NCBI RefSeq assembly: GCF_900100395.1
Contig: NZ_FNFB01000002.1
Location: 1 to 64,000 of the forward strand
Origin: Nonomuraea maritima
GTDB taxonomy: Bacteria > Actinomycetota > Actinomycetes > Streptosporangiales > Streptosporangiaceae
Reading direction: 5' to 3'
DNA length: 64,000 nt
In this document: piece by piece, positions 6,958-15,302 of the stretch
Numbering within the stretch: position 1 is the first letter of the stretch
How the letters are laid out: every line of letters starts with the position of its first letter
Translations under genes and position numbers: made by a program
The notes under the pieces: model-generated
Database searches by the model: none
What the model saw: only the letters and a program-made list of their open reading frames with translations
What the model was told of the DNA's origin: nothing

Positions 6958-8493
6958 ATGATCACCGACGTCGTCATAGCGGGAGCCGGGCCCAACGGGC
7001 TGATGCTGGCCTGTGAGCTCGGTCTGGCCGGAGTCCGCGCCCTGGTCCTGGAGCGGTTGCCGGAGCGTACCCGGGAGAACCGCGCCAACGGCCTGGTCGG
7101 CCAGGTGGTACGGATGTTCGACCGGCGAGGCCTGTACGAGCGGCTCACCGGAACCCAGGGCCCGCCCGAGCCCGCTCCCGGATTCGTCTTCGGCGGGTTG
7201 CCGCTCGACCTGGGCGTCCTGGACGACAACCCCCTCCACCTGCTTCCTGTCCCGCAGCTCCGGATCGAGCAGATGCTGGAGGAACGGGCCGTCGAGCTCC
7301 ACGCCGAGATCCGGCGCGGCCATGAGCTCACCGGGTTCACCCAGGACGCGGATGGCGTGACCGTCCAGGTCAGCGGGCCGGCCGGGCCGTACACGATCGA
7401 GACGCGCTACCTGGTCGGCGCCGACGGCGGGCACAGCGTCGTACGGAAACTGGCCGGGATCGCCTTCCCCGGCGTGACGACCGACCTGACGATCTCGCGC
7501 ACCGCGCACGCCGTCGTGCCGGCCGAGCTCGTCGATCCGGCCACCGGCCGGCTCGACATCCCCGGGTACGGAACCATCCCGCCGTTCCTGCACCACCGGA
7601 CCGAACGCGGGGTGTTCGTGTACGCGCCCCTCCCCGGCACCGGCACACCGCTGATCTCCACCATGGAGTGGAGCGGACAGGACCCCGAGGGGCCGCTCAC
7701 GCTCGCCGAACTGCGGGCCAGCGTCCGCCGGGTGCTCGGCGCCGACATCGCCTTCGGCCCGCCCGACGGCCAGGGGCCGCACATGATGCGCAAGCTCACC
7801 GGCGGCAACACCCGCCTGGCCGGGCGTTTCATGGACGGCCGGGTGCTGCTGGTCGGCGACGCCGCCCACGTGCACTCGGCGATCGGCGGGCCCGGGCTCA
7901 ACCTCGGCCTGCAGGACGCGGTCAACCTCGGCTGGAAGCTCGCGGCCGACGTGCGGGGCCTCGCCCCTGACGGCCTCCTCGACACGTACGAGTCCGAGCG
8001 GCGTCCGGCGGCCGAGCGGGTGGTGATGTCCTCGCGTGCGCAGTCCGCGCTGATCGGTCCGGGCAGCGAGGTCACCGGCCTGCGCGCATTGTTCACCGAA
8101 CTCCTCGGCGACCCGCGCAACGTCGGCCGGATCGCCGACCTGATGTCGGGCGCCGACATCCGCTACGACGTGGGCGTCGACCATCCGCTGGCCGGCCGGT
8201 GGGCGCCCGACCTCGACCTCGCGGACGGCGTCCGGCTCGCCGAGCTGACCAGGGACGGCCGTCCGCACCTGATCGACTTCACCGGCGGCGACTGGGGACA
8301 CCCCGCGACCGCGGGACTGCCCGGCTCCACGACGCCGTGCACGGCGCTGCTGCTGCGCCCCGACGGCTACGTGGCCTGGGCCACCGACGTCCCGGAGCCG
8401 GATGCCGAGTCCCGAGCGTCGCTCCGGGCGGCGATCCGACGCTGGCTGGACGCTAGTCGATGCGCAGCCGAGGGCTGCGCCGGAGGCCGATGA
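6958..8493 (+). CDS. FAD-dependent aromatic monooxygenase
   Basis: A 511-residue group-A flavoprotein monooxygenase with all three fingerprints: GAGPNG near residue 10 (ADP binding), GADGGHSVVRK near 160 (DG motif) and LVGDAAHVHS near 300 (GD motif, FAD ribityl), then GGPGLNLGLQDAVNLGWKL. Length fits the PheA/TfdB-type hydroxylases with a thioredoxin-like C-terminal domain, a group that includes polyketide hydroxylases and rifampicin monooxygenases; the substrate is not determinable. Ribosome site GAAGGAG at 6946 supports the ATG. Its 3' end overlaps the convergent TetR gene by 41 bp. Confidence 0.88.
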   Translation: MITDVVIAGAGPNGLMLACELGLAGVRALVLERLPERTRENRANGLVGQVVRMFDRRGLYERLTGTQGPPEPAPGFVFGGLPLDLGVLDDNPLHLLPVPQLRIEQMLEERAVELHAEIRRGHELTGFTQDADGVTVQVSGPAGPYTIETRYLVGADGGHSVVRKLAGIAFPGVTTDLTISRTAHAVVPAELVDPATGRLDIPGYGTIPPFLHHRTERGVFVYAPLPGTGTPLISTMEWSGQDPEGPLTLAELRASVRRVLGADIAFGPPDGQGPHMMRKLTGGNTRLAGRFMDGRVLLVGDAAHVHSAIGGPGLNLGLQDAVNLGWKLAADVRGLAPDGLLDTYESERRPAAERVVMSSRAQSALIGPGSEVTGLRALFTELLGDPRNVGRIADLMSGADIRYDVGVDHPLAGRWAPDLDLADGVRLAELTRDGRPHLIDFTGGDWGHPATAGLPGSTTPCTALLLRPDGYVAWATDVPEPDAESRASLRAAIRRWLDASRCAAEGCAGGR

Positions 8494-9175
8494 GGGCGAG
8501 GAGCTGGTCGATCATGTCGTCGAACAGCAGGTCGTGGTTGCAGAAGGCGAAGGACATGTGCTGGTGGACGGCCATGCTGACCAGGCCGTAGATCTGCCGC
8601 CAGCAGGTGATCATGAGGTAGATGACCCCGAGGGGGAGGTCGGGGTTCAGCGTCAGCCGATAGACCTCCAGCTGGCGACGTAGCGCCGGGGGGATCTCCT
8701 CGTCCGCGGGGTGCTTGAGCCCGATCTCGTTGTAGAGGCGGGTGAAGAGCTTGGCGAACAGCGCTCCGAGCCTCACCGGGATCACGTCGGCCACGTCGGC
8801 CTCCGACGCGGCCGTCCGGAACGAGGAGCCCATGAGCATGTCGAACGCCACGCGGTTGGCGACCGACCAGGTCATCACGGCACGGGTGGCGGCGTGCAGC
8901 TGGGCGCTGATGTCATCGGGGTCCTGACGTTCCACGGCCTCGCGCAACGCGTCGGTGAGCTCACCGGCCAGCTCGTCATAGACGGCCTGCACCAAGCCGT
9001 TCCTGCCGTCGAAATAGCGGTAGAGGGCGGGAGAGGTCACACCCAGTCGACGAGCGACGGCGGCAAGGGTCAGGCCCGCGAGCCCCTCGGTCAGTATGAG
9101 CTCGCGGGCCGCGGCCTTGGCGTCGCGTACGAGCTGCTCGCGCAGCACCTCACGCCGTGACGTGGTCTCGCTCAT
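8453..9175 (-). CDS. TetR-family transcriptional regulator (TetR_C_33-like)
   Basis: A 240-residue regulator starting MSETTSRREV; GAGGAG lies just before 9175. HTH: AKAAARELILTEGLAGL, AAVARRLGVTSPALYRYFDGRNGL. The C-terminal part (LREAVERQDPDDISAQLHAATRAVMTWSVANRVAFDMLMGSSF, YRLTLNPDLPLGVIYLMITCWRQIYGLVSMAVHQH) matches the WHG-type ligand domain common in actinobacterial TetR proteins. Convergent with the monooxygenase, overlapping its last 41 bp, so the two may influence each other only by antisense. Target gene unknown; divergent upstream is the unit starting at 9302. Confidence 0.88.
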   Translation of the reverse strand: MSETTSRREVLREQLVRDAKAAARELILTEGLAGLTLAAVARRLGVTSPALYRYFDGRNGLVQAVYDELAGELTDALREAVERQDPDDISAQLHAATRAVMTWSVANRVAFDMLMGSSFRTAASEADVADVIPVRLGALFAKLFTRLYNEIGLKHPADEEIPPALRRQLEVYRLTLNPDLPLGVIYLMITCWRQIYGLVSMAVHQHMSFAFCNHDLLFDDMIDQLLALIGLRRSPRLRID

Positions 9176-9301
9176 TCGGTCTCCTCGACTCAACTTTGCC
9201 GATCCAGCCATTCCACTTGCGCTTAAGCGGCTTCTCGGAGTTAATGGCCTTTACTTCATTACGGTACTTAGCCGCGCGACTGCTGCCTCAGGAGGCCTCG
9301 C

Positions 9302-9652
9302 ATGGAAGTGAACTACAACAAGAGCACGATCCATGGCACTCAGACCTTCCAGGAGTATCGGGCGCCGGTGATCCAGCAGAACGGGCACGAAGCCCTGTAC
9401 CGGCTGGAACAGGCGATCGGCCGGCTCGAGCGGCTCGTCGCGCAGGGCGCCGTGTCCGCGACGCAGGGACAGGAGGTGGCCGACGAGCTGCGTGCCGAGA
9501 TCACGGAGGCGCGCACCACCAACCGGTTCAGCGGGCGACTCGCGAACGCCGGTAGGAAAGCGCTCGAACTCCTCCAGAACGCGGGCGGAGCCGCCGACGA
9601 CATCACGAAGATCGGCGCCGCGGTCACCGTGATATCAGGAATGGTGCTGTGA
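9302..9652 (+). CDS. Small protein with N-terminal IHG-x-Q motif, first gene of a two-gene unit
   Basis: A 116-residue protein, not recognised. A perfect AGGAGG lies before the ATG. Layout: residues 3-19 VNYNKSTIHGTQTFQEY, a short beta-like motif shared with the next gene; residues 30-75 amphipathic helices (LYRLEQAIGRLERLV, QEVADELRAEITEA); a C-terminal helix ending DDITKIGAAVTVISGMVL that is hydrophobic enough to touch a membrane or partner. Its TGA overlaps the GTG of the next gene by 4 bp (GTGA), implying translational coupling. The style resembles small partners in actinobacterial conflict or signalling systems, but no function can be assigned. Confidence 0.75.
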   Translation: MEVNYNKSTIHGTQTFQEYRAPVIQQNGHEALYRLEQAIGRLERLVAQGAVSATQGQEVADELRAEITEARTTNRFSGRLANAGRKALELLQNAGGAADDITKIGAAVTVISGMVL

Positions 9653-11184
9653 GAGTCGACAACGTCGGCCACATCCACGGTGACCAGCACTACAACGAGT
9701 ACAACTGGATCGTCCACGGGTCGGCGGACAACCTGGAGAAGGCGCACACCGCGTTCACCAACGGCGAGTACGGCAACGCCGAACGGTACTACCGCGAATA
9801 TCTCGCGGAGGCCGCCGCCCCCTCGCCGGAGACCCTGGTGGAGTACGTCCTCGTGCTGCTCGGCCGGCAGCTTCCCCGCGACCACACGCCGGCGCGGGTG
9901 GCCGAGATACTCCGCGTGCTCGACGCCGCCCTGCGTTCGGAGTCGGCGCCGCCGTCCGCCGCCGCGCTCTGGTGCCTCATGGAGGAGGACCTCTGCCACG
10001 CCCAGCGACGTGCCCCTCACCCGGATCTGCCGCGGGTGCAGGACCAGGCGCTCGAAGTGGACCTCCAGGCGGCGCGGCTGATCTGTGAGCTGATCCCCCC
10101 GTGCGACTGTCCGACGTGGCGGATGCTGAACGCGTACCTCGCCGACGAGTCCGACGCGGCGCTCGACGACCCGGAGCCCGCAGAGCCCGAGGCCAAGCGC
10201 GAGAAGCACATGAAGACCTTCTTCGGCAAGGCGCCCCGCAGGCCCGCGTCGCGGCAGTTCACGCCTGAGGAGTTCCTGCCGCAGCAACTCGAGCCGATTT
10301 CCGGGTCTCCGCCGAACGGGCCGGCGATCGGGACAACGGCAGCGGCCGGTGCTCTCGTGTGGTGGCTGTCGTCGGGCTTTCTCTCCTTCCTGATCCTCGT
10401 GGGCGCTGTCTGGCTCGTCTCCAAGCTGGTGTCCATGCGGAACAATCACCGACGAATCGCCCGTACGAACGAGGAGATCGAACGCCGTAACGCCCAGGAA
10501 CACACGGAGATCCAGCGCAGGAACGCCGAGTCGTACGAGGAGATCCAACGCGAGAACGCCCGGAGGACCGCCGCGTACAAGCGCAGGCTCGCTCGATACC
10601 GGCGGTGGCGGCCCTCCGCCGACCAGCTGGAGCAGTGGTTCCGGGCGGATCTGGAGGCGGCGCGGGCGAGGGCGCTGGACCGGCTGGGGCTGGTCGCCGG
10701 CCAGCTGGTCGACGAGACCGGCAGGGAACAGGCGCCCCTGGTGGTCACCGGGCCCGTACGCAACAGCCGGCTACGTCGTCGCGAACCGGGCGGTCCCCAC
10801 TACCCCGACAGGTTCAGCGTCTTCGTGCTGGTGATGACGCAGCAGAAGGTCGGGGCGTACCAGGGAACGGTGGACTTCGTCACGGGCAGGCGGGGAGCTG
10901 TGGAGAAGACCTGCGAATTCCGTTACAAGGACATCGTGTCCATCTCCGTACGGTCCAGCCGCAGGGAACAGAAGGCAGGAAACCCGCCCGAATACACGGT
11001 CGTCGGTGACGATCAGGACCGGACGCTGGAAGTGCCTCTTGAGGAAGAGTTCGTCCTCATCGTGCCCGGTGACCGTTTCAGCGTGGTGACCACACTGATG
11101 GACGAACAGCACGACGAGTACTTCCGGCTGTACTCGCAGGCCGATCAGGCGCTCGCGGTCATCAGGCAACGGCTGCAGGGCTGA
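9649..11184 (+). CDS. TPR-like membrane protein with IHG-x-Q motif and hendecad coiled coil
   Basis: A 511-residue protein, not recognised. Parts in order: N-terminal motif VDNVGHIHGDQHYNEY (residues 3-18) matching the preceding gene; a TPR-like helical region (about 25-170, AHTAFTNGEYGNAERYYREYLAEA); a linker; one or two membrane helices (about 222-265, ALVWWLSSGFLSFLILVGAVWLV); a charged coiled coil built of 11-residue repeats (about 273-316: TNEEIERRNAQ, EHTEIQRRNAE, SYEEIQRENAR); and a beta-rich C-terminal domain (about 380-500, FSVFVLVMTQQKVGAYQGTVDFV). It is translationally coupled to the gene at 9302. The design, motif plus protein-protein repeats plus membrane anchor plus sensor-like domain, suggests a complex formed by the two products. 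Confidence 0.75.
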   Translation: MRVDNVGHIHGDQHYNEYNWIVHGSADNLEKAHTAFTNGEYGNAERYYREYLAEAAAPSPETLVEYVLVLLGRQLPRDHTPARVAEILRVLDAALRSESAPPSAAALWCLMEEDLCHAQRRAPHPDLPRVQDQALEVDLQAARLICELIPPCDCPTWRMLNAYLADESDAALDDPEPAEPEAKREKHMKTFFGKAPRRPASRQFTPEEFLPQQLEPISGSPPNGPAIGTTAAAGALVWWLSSGFLSFLILVGAVWLVSKLVSMRNNHRRIARTNEEIERRNAQEHTEIQRRNAESYEEIQRENARRTAAYKRRLARYRRWRPSADQLEQWFRADLEAARARALDRLGLVAGQLVDETGREQAPLVVTGPVRNSRLRRREPGGPHYPDRFSVFVLVMTQQKVGAYQGTVDFVTGRRGAVEKTCEFRYKDIVSISVRSSRREQKAGNPPEYTVVGDDQDRTLEVPLEEEFVLIVPGDRFSVVTTLMDEQHDEYFRLYSQADQALAVIRQRLQG

Positions 11185-11242
11185 CGGAAGATCTGCCGTT
11201 CGGCGGATAGGCGGGCGGCCGGGCACGTTCGAGGCTTGAGCC

Positions 11243-12514
11243 ATGAGAGAACTCATGGCGCGGTGGCCCAGTTGGGTCGGATATGCGGCGGCCGGTTGGT
11301 CGTTGGGGTACGGGGTGCTCGGGCTGTTCTGGGCGCTCGGTGGTGGAGGGTTTCCCTTCGGTCGGGGCGATCCCGACTGGGAGCCCGGTCTGTCGGTGCT
11401 CGGGGAAGCCACCGGGGAGGGTGCGGCGCCGTTGATCGCCGTGCTCGGCGTGCTGGGGTCGCTCGCGGGGGCGGCGATCGCGCGCGGGGTGCGGCGGGGG
11501 CGGGCCGTGCTGCTGGGGTTCGCCTGGATCGCGGCGGTCACGCTGACCGTGGTGGTCACCGACAACCGGGTGCTGATGCTGGTGGCGTACGCGCCGGTGC
11601 TGGTGGTGTTCGCCTTCACCGGGGTGCCGGGCGGGCAGCCGATGTCGGACCTGGTGTCGTGGCCACGGGTCAACCTGTTCGTCGTCCTGGTGGGCGGGCT
11701 GCTGTGGGCGCTGGCCGCCCTGGCGTACCAGCGGCGTACGGCGGGTGTGTGCGTTCGGTGCGGGCGTGGCGAGGGCGATCCGGCGCGTTGGGCGACGGCT
11801 GAGGGGGCGCGCCGCTGGGGGGTGTGGGCGGTGGCGGTCGCGGCTGCCGTCCCCGCGCTGTACGAGGCCAGCCGCTTCGCGTGGGCCGCGGGCGTCCCGT
11901 TGGGGATCACCGAGGAGTTCTGGCAGTGGCTCGACCGGTCAGGGCTGCGCTGGGGCGGCCTGTTCCTCAGCCTCATGGGGCTCGCGGGTGCGGTCCTCAC
12001 GCTCGGGCTCGTCCAGCGCTGGGGCGAGGTCTTTCCTCGCTGGGTCTGGTTCAGGGCCGGCAGGCCGGTGCCGCCGATGCTGGCTGTCGTCCCGGCGTCG
12101 TTCGTGTCGGTGATCGTGTTCTCGGGCGGGCTCGCCTACTGGCGGCTGCACGTGGCGAACGGGGCGCTCGGCGACTGGGACATGTGGGCGATCTGGGCGC
12201 CGTCACTGCTCTGGCCACTGTGGGGGGTCGCGCTGGCCGCCGCAACCCTGGCGTACTACCTGGCATGCCCCGCGCGCCACCACCGTGGAGGTCGAGATCC
12301 GTACGGCGGAGGATGTCCTGTGCGTGCGGGTGGCGGACGACGGCGGCGGCACGTCGCCCAGCGCGAGGCCCGGCGGGTACGGGCTGGCCGGCCTGGCCGA
12401 CCTGCTGGCGGCGCGCGGTGGCGCGCTGGCGGCGGGCCCGCACGGGCGCGGCTGGCAGGTCAAGGTGGAGGTCCCGTTGTGACGGCCCCTACGCGGAGGA
12501 CGGGAGCGGCATGA
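11243..12514 (+). CDS. Multi-pass membrane protein, C-terminus replaced by out-of-frame kinase DNA
   Basis: The first about 340 residues form a polytopic membrane protein with roughly eight hydrophobic segments (for example VLLGFAWIAAVTLTVVV, VNLFVVLVGGLLWALAALAY, LFLSLMGLAGAVLTLGLV, LLWPLWGVALAAATLAYYL). After YYLAC at about 12265 the frame enters DNA that encodes, in another frame, the end of a histidine kinase; the remaining about 80 residues are Arg/Gly/Ala-rich nonsense. No enzymatic motif is seen in the membrane part. The change of coding frame, not a stop, is the evidence for a deletion fusing two genes. The two-component genes downstream suggest the membrane protein was once next to or regulated by them. 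Confidence 0.65.
   Translation: MRELMARWPSWVGYAAAGWSLGYGVLGLFWALGGGGFPFGRGDPDWEPGLSVLGEATGEGAAPLIAVLGVLGSLAGAAIARGVRRGRAVLLGFAWIAAVTLTVVVTDNRVLMLVAYAPVLVVFAFTGVPGGQPMSDLVSWPRVNLFVVLVGGLLWALAALAYQRRTAGVCVRCGRGEGDPARWATAEGARRWGVWAVAVAAAVPALYEASRFAWAAGVPLGITEEFWQWLDRSGLRWGGLFLSLMGLAGAVLTLGLVQRWGEVFPRWVWFRAGRPVPPMLAVVPASFVSVIVFSGGLAYWRLHVANGALGDWDMWAIWAPSLLWPLWGVALAAATLAYYLACPARHHRGGRDPYGGGCPVRAGGGRRRRHVAQREARRVRAGRPGRPAGGARWRAGGGPARARLAGQGGGPVVTAPTRRTGAA
12264..12482 (+). pseudogene. Histidine kinase remnant: last 72 codons of the ATPase domain
   Basis: In the frame ending at 12482 the sequence reads HAPRATTVEVEI (end of the N box), VRVADDGGG (G1 box) and GYGLAGLADLLAARGG (G2 box), then GWQVKVEVPL and a stop: exactly the tail of a NarX/DesK-type sensor kinase. 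The sensor, dimerisation/histidine domain and the N-box asparagine are gone. It lies 28 bp before the response regulator, the normal place for the partner kinase. Either a genomic deletion or an assembly error removed about 1 kb. Confidence 0.8.
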
Positions 12515-13137
12515 CCACGCGGATCATCGTCGCCGACGATCAGGAGGACGTGCGGGTCGGGTTCCGGCGGATCCTCGACGCGCAACCGGACATGACGGTG
12601 ATCGGCACGGCCGCCGACGGGACGCGGGCGGTCGAGCTGGCCCGTCATCTGCGCCCCGATGTGTTGCTCGCCGACGTACGGATGCCGGGCCTGGACGGGC
12701 TGGAGGTCACCAGGCGGCTCGCCGCCGAGACCCGCGTGATCGTCGTGACCACCTTCGACCTCGACGAGTACGTCCACACCGCGCTGCGCGACGGCGCGTG
12801 CGGCTTCCTGCTCAAACGCTCGGGCCCCGCCCTGCTGGTGGAGGCGGTCCGCGCGGCGATGGCGGGCGACACGCTGATCAGCCCCCAGGTGACGGTACGG
12901 CTGCTGCGCGGCCTGACCCGGCGGCCCTCGCCGCCGCTGGAGGACCCGCTCACGGCGCGGGAGCGGGAGGTCGCCCGCCTGGTGGCCCGCGGGCTCACGA
13001 ACGCCGACATCGCCGCCGAGCTCACGATCAGTCCGGGCACCGTCAAGACGCACATCGCACACATCCAGCGCAAGGTGGGCGCGGCCAACCGGGTGGGCAT
13101 CGCGGCCTGGGCGTGGAGCAGCGGCCAGGTGACCTGA
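12511..13137 (+). CDS. NarL/FixJ-family response regulator
   Basis: A 208-residue two-domain regulator. Receiver domain: acidic pocket VADDQED, phospho-acceptor Asp in LLADVRMPG (about residue 55), Thr in VVTTFD and Lys in LLKRSG, all conserved. Output domain: LuxR-type HTH, LTAREREVARLVARGLTNADIAAELTISPGTVKTHI. Its cognate kinase gene directly upstream is truncated, so it is now an orphan, or is phosphorylated by another kinase. Start ATG at 12511 follows GCGGAGGACGGGAG. Confidence 0.92.
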   Translation: MTTRIIVADDQEDVRVGFRRILDAQPDMTVIGTAADGTRAVELARHLRPDVLLADVRMPGLDGLEVTRRLAAETRVIVVTTFDLDEYVHTALRDGACGFLLKRSGPALLVEAVRAAMAGDTLISPQVTVRLLRGLTRRPSPPLEDPLTAREREVARLVARGLTNADIAAELTISPGTVKTHIAHIQRKVGAANRVGIAAWAWSSGQVT

Positions 13138-13148
13138 TGGGGGGGTCG

Positions 13149-13160
13149 TCCATGCATGGA
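13149..13160. repeat. Perfect 12-bp palindrome TCCATGCATGGA in an AT-richer promoter region
   Basis: The 139-bp gap before the phosphatase gene is markedly richer in A/T than its surroundings and holds the palindrome TCCATGCATGGA and two direct TCTGTCGT copies (13161-13168 and 13191-13198). It is presumably the promoter of the gene at 13277. No regulator can be named. Confidence 0.45.
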
Positions 13161-13276
13161 TCTGTCGTTGTACTGATTTGCATGCGTTTATCTGTCGTAT
13201 TCATGGCTATATGTGACGTTTGTCTAGGTAATCTGGCCACACCGCGCCTGGGATTCGTGCACCTTGGGAGGCGCCC

Positions 13277-15301
13277 ATGACGGGTGAGGACGCGCGAAGA
13301 GTCAGCGACTTGTCGCTGGGCGTCTTCGACTCTGCCCCGGTGGGCGTGGCCGTGTTCAGCGGGTCCGGTCATCGGCTGGTCTACATGAACGACTCGTGCC
13401 GGTGCATCGTCGGTGCCCGCCCGCACGGGGTGCCTGCCAGGGAGATGTTCCGTGACGTCACTCATGTCACGCTCCTCGACCGGGTCAGGTCGACGGGAGA
13501 GGACATCAGCCTGGACGAGGTCCCGCTCGACTACCGCGTAAGTCCGGTGATCGGCCAGAAGCGGTACGCCTCGGTCAGCATGTCGAGGATCCCGCTGGAC
13601 GGCGGCGAGCACGGCGTGATGGTCATCGTGGCGGAGGCCGACCGTCAGGCGGAGTCCGGCTGGTGGGGCAGCTCCGTCGCCGACGAACGGCACCGCTTCC
13701 TGCAGCTTTACCTGAGCTTGGTCCAACTGGAGAAGCAGGCGCTCTGGGTGACCGATGCCAAGGGAGAGGTGTTCGAGCCGTGCCCGGGATGGGAGCGGCT
13801 CACCGGGCAGGCGTGGGAGGAGTACCGCGGCGCCGGCTGGCAGGACGCCATGCACCCCGATGACCGGCAGGCCGTCATCAGCCATTGGCTGGACACGGTC
13901 GACCGGAGGGGCTTGTGGGAGTACGTCTACCGGGTGCGAAGACCCGACGGCGCCTACCGGCACGTCCACACGCGCGCCGTGCCCGTGATCGAGGACGGCG
14001 AGGTGGTCGAGTGGGTGGGCGCGCTGACCGACATCGAGCAGGAGTGGCAGGAGGAACGCCGCAGGAAGCTGCTCGAGCGGGCCGCCACCGCCACCGCCCA
14101 CCTCGGGAACCTGGACGACGTGCTGCGCACGCTGGTCGACGTCATCGTGCCCGCCCTGGCAGACGGGTGCGCCATCTTCCTGCTTCCGCAGTTCGAGAAC
14201 GGGTCGATCTCGCCGCCGTTCGTCAGTGAGCGCCTCATCAGCTTCGCGCGGATGGGCAGTCCGCCGTCGACGGGCTCGCAGCTGATCGGGGAGGAGTGCG
14301 ATTTCGTCGAGGTGATCAGGACCCGTCAGCCGATCCTGCGGATCTTCCCCAAGGGACAGCCGCCGCCGGGCAGCGTCCCGCCGGGAGGCGAGCAGTGGGC
14401 GATCGCCGAGCAGGCCAACAGTCTCGCGCTGGTGCCGGTGATCGTGGACGGCACGGTTGCGGCAGTGGTGCACGCCGTGGTCGTCGGCGACCGTGAACGG
14501 CTCACCGCGGCCGACGTCGAGCTGCTCGGCCGGATGCTCGACCACGCGCACACCCACCTCAACAACGCCGTGCGCTTCCAGCAGACCCAGCGCGTGGCCC
14601 TGGCGCTGCAGACCTACCTGCTCCCCGACCCGCCGCAGGTGCCGGGGCTGGAGATCGTCGGACGGTACCGGGCCAGCACGAGCGCCTCGGAGATCGGCGG
14701 CGACTGGTACGACATGTTCGTCACACCGGACGGTTCCACGATCCTGTCCGTCGGCGACGTGGCCGGGCACCATCTGTCGGCGGCGGTGACGATGAGCCAG
14801 CTGCGCAACATGCTGAGAGGGCTGGCGATGGACCGCAGGGAGCCCCCCGGCGACATCCTGCGCCGCCTGAACGTCGCCACTGAGCTGCTGAACGGCGAGC
14901 ACACGGCGACCTGCGTCCTCGGCCGTCTGGAGGGCGGCGCCGGGAGCCGCGTGCTGTGCTACTCGGTGGCCGGCCACCCGCCGCCCCTGCTCATCACCTA
15001 CGAGGGTGAGGCGCGCTTCCTCACCGGCGCCGTCGACCCCATGCTGGGTGTGGCCTACGACCGGCCGAGGACCAGCTCCGTCGAGCCGCTTCCCCCGCGC
15101 AGCATGCTGCTGTTCTACACCGACGGCCTGGTGAAGGTGCCGGGGGAGCATCTGGACGTGGGGCTGGAACGGCTCCGCCGCGCCGCCACCTGCCTGGCCC
15201 GCGAGCCCCTGGAGGCCCTCTGCGACAAGCTGTTGCAGATGCCGATGGCGGGCCAGGACGACATCGCCCTGCTCGCCGCACGCGCGGCCCGCCAGGACTG
15301 A
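13277..15301 (+). CDS. PAS-PAS-GAF-SpoIIE serine phosphatase
   Basis: A 674-residue soluble signalling protein; GGGAGG precedes the ATG. Domains: a PAS-like segment at about 10-120 (VFDSAPVGVAVFSGSGHRLVYMND), a second PAS of the PAS_3 type at about 145-260 (ALWVTDAKGEVFEPCPGWERLTG, RVRRPDGAYRHVH), GAF at about 275-430, and a PP2C/SpoIIE phosphatase domain from about 440 (ALQTYLLPDPPQVPGLEI, ASEIGGDWYDMF, LSVGDVAGHH, metal-binding acidic residues GGDW and VGDV, later FYTDGL and DDIALLAA). No RsbW-like kinase domain follows. Such proteins dephosphorylate anti-anti-sigma factors in the general stress or developmental pathways of actinobacteria; the partner is not in the window. Confidence 0.9.
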   Translation: MTGEDARRVSDLSLGVFDSAPVGVAVFSGSGHRLVYMNDSCRCIVGARPHGVPAREMFRDVTHVTLLDRVRSTGEDISLDEVPLDYRVSPVIGQKRYASVSMSRIPLDGGEHGVMVIVAEADRQAESGWWGSSVADERHRFLQLYLSLVQLEKQALWVTDAKGEVFEPCPGWERLTGQAWEEYRGAGWQDAMHPDDRQAVISHWLDTVDRRGLWEYVYRVRRPDGAYRHVHTRAVPVIEDGEVVEWVGALTDIEQEWQEERRRKLLERAATATAHLGNLDDVLRTLVDVIVPALADGCAIFLLPQFENGSISPPFVSERLISFARMGSPPSTGSQLIGEECDFVEVIRTRQPILRIFPKGQPPPGSVPPGGEQWAIAEQANSLALVPVIVDGTVAAVVHAVVVGDRERLTAADVELLGRMLDHAHTHLNNAVRFQQTQRVALALQTYLLPDPPQVPGLEIVGRYRASTSASEIGGDWYDMFVTPDGSTILSVGDVAGHHLSAAVTMSQLRNMLRGLAMDRREPPGDILRRLNVATELLNGEHTATCVLGRLEGGAGSRVLCYSVAGHPPPLLITYEGEARFLTGAVDPMLGVAYDRPRTSSVEPLPPRSMLLFYTDGLVKVPGEHLDVGLERLRRAATCLAREPLEALCDKLLQMPMAGQDDIALLAARAARQD

Positions 15302-15302
15302 C

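Noticed and set aside
5368-8301. Open reading frame of 977 codons on the reverse strand
   Set aside because: It is antisense to the copper oxidase region, TetR 6298 and the monooxygenase, has no recognisable domain and is the usual shadow of GC-rich coding DNA.
12795-13280. Forward frames inside the response-regulator and phosphatase genes
   Set aside because: They are Arg/Gly-rich alternative frames of clearly coding DNA.
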